A DNA stretch of 64,000 nucleotides, taken from Sphingomonas bacterium (lineage in GTDB: Bacteria; Pseudomonadota; Alphaproteobacteria; Sphingomonadales; Sphingomonadaceae). The notes beneath the pieces were generated by a model. The model was not told the DNA's origin. It saw nothing but the letters and a program-made list of their open reading frames with translations, and did no database searches. The DNA lies in the NCBI RefSeq assembly GCF_028292965.1, contig NZ_JAQGLG010000077.1, forward strand, positions 1 through 64,000, read 5' to 3'. The translations under genes were made by a program, and so were the position numbers. This document shows positions 37,515 through 51,536 of the stretch, one piece after another; position 1 is the first letter of the stretch; the number at the start of each line of letters is the position of its first letter.

Positions 37515-39851
37515 ATGAACAGGGGTTTGGGTAGCAATCTGCTCCGCGCGACGGCGCTGGCGGGGTTCATCATGGTCGGCGGCTGCGGTGGCGGCGGTGG
37601 CGGCGTCGCCAACACGCCCACACCGACCCCGGCACCCGCTCCGACACCCACGCCTACTCCGACGCCCACTCCGACCCCCACGCCAACGCCGACCCCTTCT
37701 TCCTATGACACGGCGGAATATCGCGCGACGGCCGGTGCCGTGTCGGCCAACGCGCTGGCGGCATACAGCAAGGGTTCGACCGGCCTCGGCATCAAGGTCG
37801 GGGTCATCGACAGCGGGATCGACCTGCAGAGCGCCGAATTCGGCACCCGCATCGACCCGGCCTCGGCCAATGTCGCCGGCGGCACCACGGTCGATGACGA
37901 GGGCGGACACGGCACCGCCGTGGCCTTCACCATCGCCGGGCGGCGCAACGATGCCGGCACGCACGGTATTTCCTTCGATTCGACCCTGGTGATCGCGCGC
38001 GCCGACGATCCCGGCAGCTGTGCCACCACGACAACCGCTGGCAAGAGCGGTTGCGAGTTCGGCGATCTCGCGATCGGCCGCGGCATCGATCTCGCCGTGG
38101 GTGCCGGCGCGCGGGTGATCAACATCTCGCTCGGCGGATCCGCAGCAGGGTCGCCGGTGATCAACGCGATTAACCGGGCCACCGCAGCCGGGGTGATCAT
38201 CGTCATTTCGGCCGGCAATGACGGCACCACCGACCCAGATCCCTTTGCCCAGGTGGCGAACAACAGCGTGGCGCGCGGGCTGGTGATCATCGCCGGCTCA
38301 GTGGGCGCGAATGATTCGCGCACGCCGGGCGCCGATGTCCTGTCGAGCTTCAGCGACAAGGCCGGCAACAGCATCGTGCACTATCTTGCCGCGGTCGGCG
38401 AAAGCGTGCGTGCGCCCGACAACAACAATGTTCCGTTCCTGTGGAGCGGCACGTCGTTCGCCGCGCCGCAGATCGCCGGTGCGGTGGCGCTGCTCGCCCA
38501 GGCTTTCCCCAACCTGACCGGCGCGCAGATCGTCAGCATCCTGTTCCAGTCGGCGCGCGATGCCGGCGCGGCCGGGGCCGATGCGGTGTTCGGCCAGGGC
38601 GTGCTCGATCTGACCAAGGCGTTCGCGCCGCTGGGGGCGACCTCGATCGCCGGCACGTCGGCGCAGGTGTCGCTCGGCATCAACGGCACATTGTCGGCAC
38701 CGATGGGAGACGCGCGGCAGGGCGCGCTCAACACCGTGATCCTCGACAGCTTCTCGCGCGCCTATACGATGGATCTTGCCGGCACGATCATCCGCGCCAG
38801 CCCGTCGCGCAATCTGGTCGGGGCGTTGCAGGCGCGGACGCGGAACTATTCGTCGGATTTCGGCAACACCAGCGTCGCCCTGACCGTCGCCCCGACGCGC
38901 GGTGGGGCACTGGTCCAGCGTACCATGTTGAGCGCAGACCAGGCCGAGCGGGCGCGGACCATCGCCGGGATCGTGATGCAACGGCTCGGTTCGACGGCGA
39001 GCTTCGCGCTGGGCTTTGCGGAAAGCGGCGCGACCTTGTCGGCGCGGCTCGCCGGCCGGGCGGATCCGGCGTTTCTCGTCGCGCAGGACCCGACGCACAA
39101 TCTCGGCTTCGACAGTCAGGTGCGCGGCTCGGCGGCGATGCGTCAGCTGTTCGGCACATGGGGCGTCACCGCCGCGATCGAGACCGGCGCGGCGCTGAGC
39201 CGGGACGCCGAGGCGCTGCCGGCGGTGCGCGACCATTATCAGCGTTACGGTTATGAAAAGGCGGCACTCGTCGTCGATCGGCGCTTCGGGCCGCTCCAGG
39301 CGGCGCTGTCGGGCACGCGGTTGGCGGAATATAACACATTGCTCGGTGCGCGGTTCAGCGACGGGTTGGGCGGCACGCGCGCGACAACATATTTCCTCGA
39401 CGTCGCCGCACGCATCGATCTCGGCGTGCGCTGGTCGATCGGCGGATCGCTGCGCAAGGGCTGGACCATCGCTGCGCTGCGCAGCGGCGTGGGTGGCGGC
39501 GGGATGATCCACACCAATGCCTATGCCGCCGATATTGCCGGGGAGGGGCTGTTCGGCAGAAGCGATCATTTCGGCCTGCGCATCGCCCAGCCGCTGCGTG
39601 TAACGCGCGGCGGCATCGCGCTGCGGCTGCCGACCGATTACGACTATGCCACCGGCGCGGTGACCGACTGGGCGACGCAGATACTCAACCTCGCGCCCAC
39701 TGGCCACGAGATCGATATGGAGGGGCGCTATTCGCTGCCCTTCCTGTGGGGCGATCTGCAGACCAACATGTTCTACCGCCGCGATCCGGGCAATTTCGCC
39801 GCGCTGCCCGACGATGTCGGCGCGACCTTGCGCTGGTCGGCGGTGTTCTAG
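37515..39851 (+). CDS. S8 (subtilisin-like) serine peptidase autotransporter with lipobox
   Basis: MVGGCGGGG lipobox, (PT)n linker, catalytic IDSGID / GGHGTAVA / [17 protein letters not shown]-terminal barrel-like region ending in F. Confidence 0.9.
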   Translation: MNRGLGSNLLRATALAGFIMVGGCGGGGGGVANTPTPTPAPAPTPTPTPTPTPTPTPTPTPSSYDTAEYRATAGAVSANALAAYSKGSTGLGIKVGVIDSGIDLQSAEFGTRIDPASANVAGGTTVDDEGGHGTAVAFTIAGRRNDAGTHGISFDSTLVIARADDPGSCATTTTAGKSGCEFGDLAIGRGIDLAVGAGARVINISLGGSAAGSPVINAINRATAAGVIIVISAGNDGTTDPDPFAQVANNSVARGLVIIAGSVGANDSRTPGADVLSSFSDKAGNSIVHYLAAVGESVRAPDNNNVPFLWSGTSFAAPQIAGAVALLAQAFPNLTGAQIVSILFQSARDAGAAGADAVFGQGVLDLTKAFAPLGATSIAGTSAQVSLGINGTLSAPMGDARQGALNTVILDSFSRAYTMDLAGTIIRASPSRNLVGALQARTRNYSSDFGNTSVALTVAPTRGGALVQRTMLSADQAERARTIAGIVMQRLGSTASFALGFAESGATLSARLAGRADPAFLVAQDPTHNLGFDSQVRGSAAMRQLFGTWGVTAAIETGAALSRDAEALPAVRDHYQRYGYEKAALVVDRRFGPLQAALSGTRLAEYNTLLGARFSDGLGGTRATTYFLDVAARIDLGVRWSIGGSLRKGWTIAALRSGVGGGGMIHTNAYAADIAGEGLFGRSDHFGLRIAQPLRVTRGGIALRLPTDYDYATGAVTDWATQILNLAPTGHEIDMEGRYSLPFLWGDLQTNMFYRRDPGNFAALPDDVGATLRWSAVF
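37616..37695 (+). repeat. Pro-Thr-encoding tandem DNA repeat inside the S8 peptidase gene
   Basis: Units resembling ACGCC(T/C)ACTCCG encode [28 protein letters not shown]. Confidence 0.85.
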
Positions 39852-39891
39852 GGTCTGGCGGAAGCGGTCGCGCGATCCCATCTGTCGGAAC

Positions 39892-40890
39892 ATGACCGCT
39901 TATTCGCTGCTCGATCTCGTCCCCGTTATCGAAGGAGGCAGCGTCGGCCAGGCGCTGGCCAACGCCGCCGATCTCGCCGCGCATGCGGAAAAGCTGGGCT
40001 TCACCCGCTATTGGGTCGCCGAGCATCACGGCATGGCGGGGATCGCCAGCGCGGCGACCTCGGTGGTGATCGGGCATGTTGCCGCCGCGACGCGGCACAT
40101 CCGCGTCGGCGCCGGCGGGATCATGCTGCCCAACCACGCGCCGTTGGTGATCGCCGAGCAGTTCGGCACGCTCGACGCGCTGTTCCCCGGGCGGATCGAT
40201 CTCGGCCTCGGGCGTGCGCCGGGTTCCGACCAGCGCGTCGCCCAGGCGATCAGGCGGACGCTCGACAGCGACGCCAACGCCTTCCCGCGCGATGTGATGG
40301 AACTGCAAAGCTATTTCGCCGATGACGGCCAGACCGGCATCCGCGCCACCCCGGGCGCAGGAGCCAAGGTCGATCTGTGGATTCTCGGGTCGAGCCTGTT
40401 CGGCGCGCAACTCGCCGCCGCTTTGGGCCTGCCCTTCGCCTTCGCCTCGCATTTCGCGCCCGACGCGCTGGATCAGGCGGTGGCGATCTATCGCCGTGAC
40501 TTCCGGCCCTCGCTGGCGCTGGCCAGGCCGCATATGATGGCCGGCTTCAACATCTTTGCCGCCGACAGCGACGAAGAGGCGGAACTGCTGGCCAGCTCGC
40601 AGGCCCAGTCGTTCGTCGCGTTGCGCACCGGCAATCCGCGCCAGCTGCCGCCGCCGGTCGCCGGTTATCGCGAGAGCCTCGGTGCGCAGGGCAGCGCGAT
40701 TCTCAACCATGTGCTGCAATGCTCGGCGGTCGGCGGCCCCGCCAAGGTCGCGCGCGAGATCGCCGCTTTCATCGAGCGCACCGGGGTGGACGAGCTGATG
40801 ATTGCCAGCGCGATCTACGATCATGGCGCGCGCAAGCGTAGCCTCGCGATTACCGCCGATGTGATGCGGGAGCTGAAGGTCGCCGCGTGA
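39892..40890 (+). CDS. LLM class flavin-dependent oxidoreductase (luciferase-like)
   Basis: [75 protein letters not shown]. Confidence 0.93.
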   Translation: MTAYSLLDLVPVIEGGSVGQALANAADLAAHAEKLGFTRYWVAEHHGMAGIASAATSVVIGHVAAATRHIRVGAGGIMLPNHAPLVIAEQFGTLDALFPGRIDLGLGRAPGSDQRVAQAIRRTLDSDANAFPRDVMELQSYFADDGQTGIRATPGAGAKVDLWILGSSLFGAQLAAALGLPFAFASHFAPDALDQAVAIYRRDFRPSLALARPHMMAGFNIFAADSDEEAELLASSQAQSFVALRTGNPRQLPPPVAGYRESLGAQGSAILNHVLQCSAVGGPAKVAREIAAFIERTGVDELMIASAIYDHGARKRSLAITADVMRELKVAA

Positions 40891-40896
40891 TTCTTG

Positions 40897-41029
40897 ATCC
40901 TCCCCGGCACGGGGAGGGGGACCATCCGAAGGATGGTGGTGGGGGCGTGCCGCAGGTGGTGCGTTCGCGGCGATCCCCCTCCACCACGCCGCTTCACGTC
41001 GTGGTCCCCCTCCCCGTGCCGGGGAGGAT
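40897..41029. repeat. Perfect 28-bp inverted repeat with internal hairpin
   Basis: ATCCTCCCCGGCACGGGGAGGGGGACCA (40897-40924) and exact reverse complement (41002-41029); inner CCATCCGAAGGATGG. Confidence 0.95.
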
Positions 41030-42577
41030 TTAGTTCGCCGCCGGCAACCTCAGCCGCACCAGCAATCCCCCGAGATCCTCGCTCTCTTCGAGGCTGACCG
41101 TGCCCTCATAGATCTCCGCCACGTCGCGCACGATCGCGAGCCCCAGCCCGGTCCCCGGCTTGCCGGTATCGAGCCGCACGCCGCGATCGAAGATGCGGCT
41201 GCGCTCCTCCTCGGGGATACCCGGCCCGTCATCCTCGACCTGAAACTCGACAAAGCCCGAATGCGCGCCAACCGTGACGAACACGCTGCCGCCGCCATAT
41301 TTCGCGGCATTCTCGATGAGATTGCCGAGCATCTCATCGAGATCCTGCCGTTCGACATGGACCTGCAGATTCTTCGGCCCGTCGGCGTCGATGCGGACAT
41401 GGCGATAGAGCCGCGAGACCGCGCGCTCGACTGATTCGAGGCTCGGCCAGACATCGGCGCGGCTGTGCGCCGAGCCGCGCCGGCCGACGGCGCGGGCGCG
41501 GGCGAGATGATGGTCGACCTGGCGGCGCATCGTGCGCGCCTCACGGATCACCGTCTCGCCGAGATCGTCCGACTGGGCGGTGGCCGCGTTCATGATCACG
41601 GTCAGCGGCGTCTTGAGCGCATGGGCGAGATTGCCGGCATGGCGCCGCGCCTCCTCGGCCTGCTTCTCATTATGCTCGATCAGCGCGTTCAATTCCTCGA
41701 CCAGCGGCGCAACCTCGATCGGCATTGCCCGCTCGACCGCGCGCGACTTGCCGGCGCGCATCCGGGCGATTTCCTCGCGCACCTTGCGCAGCGGCCACAG
41801 CCCGTAAAAGGTCTGCAGCCCGGCCATCACGATCAGCCCGAAGGCGAGCAGCACGAAACTGCGCACCAAAGTACGGCGCAAGGTAGCGATCTGCGCGTCG
41901 AGGCCCTCGCGGCTCTGCGCCACCTGGAAGCGCCAGCGCACGTCCGAACCCGGCAGCTTCACGTCACGCTCGAGGATGCGCAGCTTCTCGCCTTCGTTGG
42001 GCGCGGTGTCGCTGTCCGTCACGCCGATCAGGCCGCGCAGATCGTCGATCACGCCGCTCGCCGCGCTCTTCAGCTTCTCGCGGCTGGAAGCGGTGGCGCC
42101 GGCCTGGCCATGGCTGACGAACTGGTCGCTGTCATAGGCATGGACGCCGAGATCGGTATGAGCACCGCCATAAGCCAGGCGCCGGTCCCATAACGAACGC
42201 GAACGATAGGGATCGCCCTGCTTTGCGGAGACCTGCCAGTAGAGGCCAGAATAGGGTTCGAGAAAGCGCTGGTCCGCCGGTTCGCGATTGTTGATCACTT
42301 CGCCGTCGGGGCCGATTTCGGCCGAGACAATCAGAGCGGTGAGCACATAATCGAGCTGGTCGTCGAAATTGCGCGTCACCGCGCCACGCAGCACGCTGTC
42401 GAGCGCGAAGCCGCCGCCGCTCAGCAGGAGCAGGATCCATGCCGCGGCGATCAGGATCATGCGGCGCGACAATGAACCGGTCGTCCGCGTCACCGGTGGT
42501 GGCGCGGGAACGGGCGTGGTTGGAGGATCGGCCAGTTCGACCGGCGCGTCGATATCAGCCACCGGTCGCTCGACCAT
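41030..42577 (-). CDS. Sensor histidine kinase
   Basis: HAMP-like region, NLAHALKTPLTVIMNAA H-box, NLIENAAKYGGG N-box, DDGPGIPEEER, GTGLGLAI. Confidence 0.94.
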   Translation of the reverse strand: MVERPVADIDAPVELADPPTTPVPAPPPVTRTTGSLSRRMILIAAAWILLLLSGGGFALDSVLRGAVTRNFDDQLDYVLTALIVSAEIGPDGEVINNREPADQRFLEPYSGLYWQVSAKQGDPYRSRSLWDRRLAYGGAHTDLGVHAYDSDQFVSHGQAGATASSREKLKSAASGVIDDLRGLIGVTDSDTAPNEGEKLRILERDVKLPGSDVRWRFQVAQSREGLDAQIATLRRTLVRSFVLLAFGLIVMAGLQTFYGLWPLRKVREEIARMRAGKSRAVERAMPIEVAPLVEELNALIEHNEKQAEEARRHAGNLAHALKTPLTVIMNAATAQSDDLGETVIREARTMRRQVDHHLARARAVGRRGSAHSRADVWPSLESVERAVSRLYRHVRIDADGPKNLQVHVERQDLDEMLGNLIENAAKYGGGSVFVTVGAHSGFVEFQVEDDGPGIPEEERSRIFDRGVRLDTGKPGTGLGLAIVRDVAEIYEGTVSLEESEDLGGLLVRLRLPAAN

Positions 42578-43242
42578 CAGGCATCAGGGTCTTCGAGGCT
42601 ATAGCCCAGACCACGGATCGTCGTGATCACATCCTGACCGAGCTTCTTGCGGATGCGCGTAACAAACACTTCGATCGTATTGGAATCGCGATCGAAATCC
42701 TGATCGTAGATATGCTCGATCAATTCGGTGCGGCTGACCACCTTGCCCTTGTGATGGAGCAGATAGCTGAGCAGCTTATATTCCTGCGCGGTCAGCTTGA
42801 CCGGCTCGCCGGCCAAAGTGACCTTGCCCGATCGGGTGTCGAGACGGACGTCGCCGGCGGTCAGTTCGGACGAGGCATTGCCCGAGGCGCGGCGGATCAG
42901 CGCGCGCAGCCGAGCGATCAGCTCCTCCGACTGGAACGGCTTGGCGACATAATCGTCGGCGCCGGCATCGAGCCCGGCCACCTTGTCCGACCAGCTGTCA
43001 CGCGCGGTCAGCACCAGCACGGGATGGGTGCGGCCTTCCTTGCGCCAACGGTCGAGCACGGTCAGGCCGTCAATCTCGGGCAGGCCGAGATCGAGCACCA
43101 CGGCATCATAGCTTTCGGTCGAGCCGAGGAAATGCCCTTCCTCGCCATCGGTGGCGAGGTCGACGGCATAGCCCGCGCCCTCCAGCGTGTTCTTCAGCTG
43201 CTGGCCGAGATTGGGTTCGTCCTCGACGATCAGAACGCGCAT
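42577..43242 (-). CDS. OmpR-family response regulator
   Basis: MRVLIVEDEPNLGQQL, VLDLGLPEIDGL, winged-helix C-terminus with TRIRKKLG. Confidence 0.95.
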   Translation of the reverse strand: MRVLIVEDEPNLGQQLKNTLEGAGYAVDLATDGEEGHFLGSTESYDAVVLDLGLPEIDGLTVLDRWRKEGRTHPVLVLTARDSWSDKVAGLDAGADDYVAKPFQSEELIARLRALIRRASGNASSELTAGDVRLDTRSGKVTLAGEPVKLTAQEYKLLSYLLHHKGKVVSRTELIEHIYDQDFDRDSNTIEVFVTRIRKKLGQDVITTIRGLGYSLEDPDA

Positions 43243-43274
43243 GCGATACTCCCCTTATTGTGCTTGGGCCGGCT

Positions 43275-43595
43275 TCAGCCGCCGGCGCGGCCGACGATAT
43301 GACCGGTATGGCCATCGACCGCGATCCAGATCACCGATCCATTGCGCAGGAACTTGAGCGTGTAAATCCCGCTCTCCGGTTCGAAGTCGAAGCCGAGATA
43401 TTGTGCGCCCCGCATCTGCGGCAGCACACGGCCCTCGATCTCGCGCAGCGGCAGCAACGCGCCGCGCTGACGACCGTCGAACGCTTCCTGCGCATCGCCG
43501 CGGCGCTGCACGGGCTGACCTTCCGCCACCGGCGGAACGATCGCGGCGAGCGCGGTCAACAACAGGGAAACCAGCATCTTCATGGGCAATCGCAT
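43275..43595 (-). CDS. PepSY domain-containing exported protein
   Basis: Signal peptide; YLGFDFEPESGIYTLKFLRNGSVIWIAVDGHTGHIVG. Confidence 0.82.
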   Translation of the reverse strand: MRLPMKMLVSLLLTALAAIVPPVAEGQPVQRRGDAQEAFDGRQRGALLPLREIEGRVLPQMRGAQYLGFDFEPESGIYTLKFLRNGSVIWIAVDGHTGHIVGRAGG

Positions 43596-43682
43596 AGGGA
43601 GCGGGGCTTGAACAGCCTGTGAATGAGCCTGTCAGGTAACCGCAACTTGCCGCAGCGCAGCAGGCACCCTAGGTGGCCCGGC

Positions 43683-45461
<1,779 letters not shown>

Positions 45462-45481
45462 TTGTGGAGCAGCGCTGGGTC

Positions 45482-45502
45482 TGGTATGAAATAGTAATAC
45501 CA
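45482..45502. promoter_or_regulatory. Candidate ParD autoregulatory operator
   Basis: TGGTAT-GAAATAGTA-ATACCA inverted repeat just upstream of parD. Confidence 0.45.
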
Positions 45503-45512
45503 AGTAGCTGTC

Positions 45513-45785
45513 ATGGGTGCCATTCGCAAAATCAGCATCGCGCTTACCGAAGAGATGGCCGTCTCTGTTGATCAAGCGGTCGCCAGCGGTGACTATGCTA
45601 CCACCAGTGAGGTAATTCGCGAGGCCTTACGTCTGTGGAAGGGGCAGCGTCTGACAAACGACGTCGCAGTCTTGCGCCGTTTGTGGGATGATGGCGTTGC
45701 GAGCGGACCCGCGGTCGCCGGTGACTTCGATCCGGAGGATATCGCGCGACGCGGCCGCGAGCGGATGGCGACTGCCAAGCAATGA
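45513..45785 (+). CDS. parD: Type II antitoxin, ParD/CopG-like RHH family
   Basis: KISIALTEEMAVSVDQAVASGDYATTSEVIREALRLWK. Confidence 0.9.
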   Translation: MGAIRKISIALTEEMAVSVDQAVASGDYATTSEVIREALRLWKGQRLTNDVAVLRRLWDDGVASGPAVAGDFDPEDIARRGRERMATAKQ

Positions 45786-46099
45786 CGTTTGCCATTCGGC
45801 GACTGCCTGCGGCCATCGCCGATCTCGACGCTGTCTGGGACTATATCGCGCAGGACAATCCCGATGCGGCAGACCAGATCGTTGCCCGGATAGCGACCGC
45901 AACGCGTCGCTTGGCCGACTTTCCATCGAGCGGCACGCGGCGCCCGGATATTCACCCCACTGCGCATTCGGTTCCGATGGGCGCCTATCTGATCTTGTAT
46001 CGCGTGAACGAAGGGGTCGTTGAGATCGTGCGGGTACTCCATAGCGCGCGCGACCTTTCTCTGGCCTCGCCGGACTTCACCAATGCGTCAGGCGATTAG
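45782..46099 (+). CDS. parE: Type II toxin, ParE/RelE family
   Basis: AIADLDAVWDYIAQDNPDAADQIVARI...YLILYRVNEGVVEIVRVLHSARD; 4-bp overlap with parD. Confidence 0.92.
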   Translation: MTFAIRRLPAAIADLDAVWDYIAQDNPDAADQIVARIATATRRLADFPSSGTRRPDIHPTAHSVPMGAYLILYRVNEGVVEIVRVLHSARDLSLASPDFTNASGD

Positions 46100-47125
46100 C
46101 AGCAACGTCGCGATCGTCCCCGTGCGATCGCTATCCACGCTGATCGTGCCGCCGGCCTGACGCGCGAACGCCTCGATCAGGCGTGAGCCGAGTCCGCCAT
46201 CGGCGCTGGGCCTCGCCTTTTTGTCGATGCCCGAACCATTGTCGCTGACGGTCAACAACCAACCGCCTGGCCGTCGCCCGAAAGCGACGGCGATCATGCC
46301 CGTTTCGCGCCCGTTAAAGGCATGCTTGGCGGCATTGGTGACGAGTTCGTTGATCACCAGCCCGATCGAGACCGCGCGGTCTCGCGACAATGCGCCCTCG
46401 GCGGCGTCGCACTCCAGCACCACGCCGCCGCGCAGCAACAATGCGTCGGCCAAGGTCGCGCACAGATCGCCGAGATAATCCCGCATTTCGACCAGTCCGG
46501 GCTGGCCGCTGCGATAGAGATGCCGATGCGCGCGGCCGATGCTCTCGACCCGCGTCAGCGCGGCGCCGAGCGCCTCGACCGTCGCGGGGTCGGAGGCGCG
46601 GCGGCGCTGCATGTCGAGCAGACCGGTGACGATGGTGAAGTTGTTCTTCACGCGGTGGTCGAATTCGGCGAGGAACAGGTCGCGATCGGCGATTTCGCGA
46701 TCGCGCTCCTGGGTGGCGCGGCGCACCGCGCGCGAGAAGATCTCGCCGATCGCGATAGTGATCAGCGTCGCGAAAATCACCACCGCGACATTGATCGCGC
46801 CGGCACGGTTGGCGAAGGTGAACGAGCCGGTGATCGGGTAGAGATAAAACCAGGCATAGCCGATCGTCAGCGCGGCCGTGACAAGCCCGGCGAACCAGCG
46901 CCCGAACAGGGTCGCCATCATCACCGCGGGAAAGACCAGCGCGAACGGGGCGCTGCCCGGCGCTAAACCATCAAGGCCGGCGCGAACCAATGCCGCCCCG
47001 CCGGCACAGAGCAATGCCACGCACAATTGCGTCACCCAGCGCGGCACCAGCGGCGCGAGGCGGTCGGCGAGGTCGAATTCTCCGAGGCGAGCCATGGCCC
47101 GAACAACCGTCCGAAGCGATGCCAA
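46088..47125 (-). CDS. Sensor histidine kinase (DUF4118 plus HWE/HisKA_2 type)
   Basis: N-terminal TM block; FLAEFDHRVKNNFTIVTGLLDMQ; GLVINELVTNAAKHAF; GLGSRLIEAFARQAGGT. Confidence 0.9.
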   Translation of the reverse strand: MASLRTVVRAMARLGEFDLADRLAPLVPRWVTQLCVALLCAGGAALVRAGLDGLAPGSAPFALVFPAVMMATLFGRWFAGLVTAALTIGYAWFYLYPITGSFTFANRAGAINVAVVIFATLITIAIGEIFSRAVRRATQERDREIADRDLFLAEFDHRVKNNFTIVTGLLDMQRRRASDPATVEALGAALTRVESIGRAHRHLYRSGQPGLVEMRDYLGDLCATLADALLLRGGVVLECDAAEGALSRDRAVSIGLVINELVTNAAKHAFNGRETGMIAVAFGRRPGGWLLTVSDNGSGIDKKARPSADGGLGSRLIEAFARQAGGTISVDSDRTGTIATLLLIA

Positions 47126-47168
47126 GTCAAGTGCGACCCGGACCTAATTTGCCTTTAGCTGATCGGGA

Positions 47169-48002
47169 TCAGTGCGATTGCAGTTTCTTGCCGTGCCGAC
47201 CGGCGAGATCGACGACATAATGCCACGCCACCCGGCCCGAGCGGCCACCGCGCCGTGTCGCCCAGCCGACAGCATCGGTCGCGTCGAAGGGTAGTTCGTG
47301 TGCCTCGGTATAGGCCCGGACGATGGCGAGATAGGCAGGCTGATCGACGACATGGAAGCCGAGGCTCAGGCCGAAACGGTCGGCCAAAGCGAGATTGTCA
47401 TCGATCGAATCGCGCGGGTTGATCGCGCTCGATTGCTCGGCAATGTCGCGCGGGATGAGATGGCGGCGATTGGAGGTGACGATAAGCCGGGCATTGTCGG
47501 GCCGCGCCTCGGCGCCGCCTTCGAGCATCGAGCGCAACGCCCGCGCATCGCTTGCAGCATCGAAGCCGAGATCGTCGACGAACAGGGCGAAGGCGCGGGG
47601 CAGGGGGGATAGTTCGGCGAACAGCGCAGGGAGTGTGTCGAGCTTGTGGGTCGCCACCTCGATCAGAGCCATCGCGCCGCCGCCAGTCTGCACCGCGCCG
47701 ACCGAACTCTTGACCAGCGCCGATTTGCCCGTGCCGCGCGCACCCCACAGCAGCACGTCATGTGCTGCCGCGCCGGCCGCCAGCCGTTCGAGATTGGCGA
47801 CCAGCGCGGCCTTCTGTTCGTCGATGCCCTGCAGGCGGTCGAGCGGCAGCGGCGTGAAATCGCGCGCGGCGGCGAGCGCAGTACCGCGCCAGACATAGGC
47901 GGCATGGGCAAGCGGGTCGGCCGGTGCAGGTGCCGGCGGCGCGATCCGTTCGAGGGCGGCGGCGATGCGTTCTAGAGGATCGGTCAACCCACACTCCGTC
48001 AC
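47169..48002 (-). CDS. DUF815 family AAA ATPase-like protein
   Basis: LLWGARGTGKSALVKSS (Walker A), ALFVDDLGFD (Walker B), VTSNRRHLIPRD; start uncertain (GTG 48002 lies in a repeat). Confidence 0.88.
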   Translation of the reverse strand: MTECGLTDPLERIAAALERIAPPAPAPADPLAHAAYVWRGTALAAARDFTPLPLDRLQGIDEQKAALVANLERLAAGAAAHDVLLWGARGTGKSALVKSSVGAVQTGGGAMALIEVATHKLDTLPALFAELSPLPRAFALFVDDLGFDAASDARALRSMLEGGAEARPDNARLIVTSNRRHLIPRDIAEQSSAINPRDSIDDNLALADRFGLSLGFHVVDQPAYLAIVRAYTEAHELPFDATDAVGWATRRGGRSGRVAWHYVVDLAGRHGKKLQSH

Positions 48003-48096
48003 CCTGAACTTGTTTCAGGGTCCATGTGCGACCACTGGCCGCGTATTTGCCGCCTATGATCGCGCATGGATGCTGAAACAAGTTCAGCATGACGGT
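47997..48096. repeat. Paired-hairpin repeat, diverged subfamily (CCCTGAACTTGTTTCAGGG ... GCTGAAACAAGTTCAGC)
   Basis: Same architecture as 19701-19797 and 61139-61236, with compensatory stem changes. Confidence 0.92.
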
Positions 48097-48103
48097 GTGG
48101 GGG

Positions 48104-50171
48104 TTAAAGCGTCCTGAGCAACGCCGCTGCTGCGGCCCGGTCGGTGAACATCGGGTCCGCCAGCGCCGAACGAATGTTCCCCGCCGCCAGCGCATTGCGG
48201 CCGCTATCCGCCTGCGCCTGGCCGAGGTGCCAGCGCACCATCGCATTATCGGGGGCGATCGAGCCGGCCTTTTCGAGCAGTTGCAGCGCAAGATCGCCCT
48301 TGCCTTGCTGGTACAGCGCCCAGCCATAGCTGTCGGTCGCGGCCGGGTTCATCGGTGCAAGGTGATAGGCCGCCCTGGCGAACACCACACCCGCATCGGG
48401 GTCGTCATTGCCGGTATAGGCATAGGCCAGTTCGGAGAGCAGCGAGACGTCGCGATTGCCGATCCGGCTGCGCAACTGCTCCAGCGTGTCGATCGCCGCG
48501 TCCCAGTCGCCGCCGATCATCTGGCGATGCGCGACGAGGCGCTGCGCCGGGATGCTCTGCGGGTTTTGCGAGAGATAGAGCGACAGGACATTGGTCGCCT
48601 CGGCCGTGCGATGAGCGTGATCGAGCGCATCGACCGCGCGCAGCATCGTCGCCTCGTCGAAGCGCAGATCGGCGGCGCGGCGATAGGCGGTGGCGGCGTC
48701 GTCGAAACGGCCCATCACCATCAGCACATCGCCAACCGCGAGATGCGCGGCGGGCGCGCCGGGATAGGTGCGGGCCAGCGCCTGCGCCTGGTTGAACGCG
48801 GTGGTGGTGTCGCCGGCATCGACCAGGCCCTTGAGGTACCCGACCCGGGCGACGGGATCGTCGGGACCCTTGTCCGAGGCGGCGGCAAGCTGGGGCAGGC
48901 TGTCGTCGGTGCCGAACGGCGTCGCGCCGGCGAGGGTCGGCCAGGCCGAGCGATCGAGATATTTCGCGGCCCAGTCGCGCTCGCCGGTGCGCTCGAAGGC
49001 GCGGCCGACCAGCGAGAGGGTATAGCTGTCGGCATCGCCGCGCAGGGCCAGCGGGCGCAGCACGTCGAGCGCGCCACGCGCATCGCCCGAGCGCAGCAAC
49101 GCCGCGCCGAGCATGCGCCGGCCGTCGAGATTGAACGGCTGGCGACCGACCAACTCGCGCCACGTACCGATCGCCTGCTCGTAATCGCCACTCTGATATT
49201 CGAGCATGCCGTCGAGCAGCAGGGCACCGGGCAGATGATCGATCTTGCCGCCGGTCTTCTGCATCAGCGTGCGGGCGAGATCGTAATTGCCGGCGCGCGC
49301 CGCGAGCACGGCCTGGAGGTACAGCGCCTGCGGGCTCCCCGGTCGCGCGGCGAGCGCGCGGCGGGTGGCATCGAGCATGTCGACATTGCGCCCGACATCG
49401 CCGAGCGTGGCGGCATATTCGATCAGCGCCGGGTGGTAATAAGCGTCATGCTTCAGCGCGGCCTCGAACCACGGCAGGGCGGCGAGCAGGCCATATTGGT
49501 CACGCACCAGTTCGCCGCGCAGCACCAGCGCCTCGACATTGTTGCGGTCGAGATCGGTCGCCTTGGTCGCGGCGTCGATCGCGCCTGCAACATCGCCGGC
49601 GGTGTAGCGCACGCGCCCGAGGTCGCTCCAGGCATAGCTGTTGCGCGTATCGGCGGCGAGCACGGTGGCGAGCGTCGCCTGCGCGCCGGGCAGGTCGCCC
49701 TTGGCGGCCATGGCGCGGGCCGCGATACGCAGCGCGTAGCCGCCGAATTTCGGATCGGCCTTGCCCGCCTCGGCGAGCGCACGATCGGTGTCGCCCTGTA
49801 ACAGCCAGGCATGGGCATCGAGTTGGTGCGCGCGCTTCCCGTCGAAACCGGCCTGGGTCGCGCGACCCAGTTCGCCCTCTGCCGCAACCCCGTCACCGAG
49901 CGCGAGATAGGCGCGGGCGAGGACGGCATGGGCGAGACCCCAGGCCGGATCGGCCCTTGTCGCGGCGATCGCATGGGTACGCGCGGCGCTGTAGTTTCCG
50001 GCATTGAGCAGGCCGAGGCTCTCGATCAGCTCGGTGCGCGCGCTTGCGCCGCTGGCGCGCGCGGGCCGGGCAACATTGACCGCCACGGCAGTAACGGTGC
50101 CGAGCGCAAGGACGGCGACAAGGGCGAACCGGCGCAGGGTGCGCGGGCTGCGTCGGGTTGTGGAACGAGCG

Positions 50172-50188
<17 letters not shown>
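48104..50188 (-). CDS. Tetratricopeptide-repeat protein
   Basis: About 690 aa, signal/TM N-terminus, many TPR-like units; directly downstream of prsR. Confidence 0.85.

Positions 50189-51532
<1,344 letters not shown>

Positions 51533-51536
<4 letters not shown>

Noticed and set aside
48089-49801. 570-aa plus-strand ORF opposite the TPR gene
   Set aside because: Shadow frame; the minus strand has a clear TPR repeat pattern and signal sequence.
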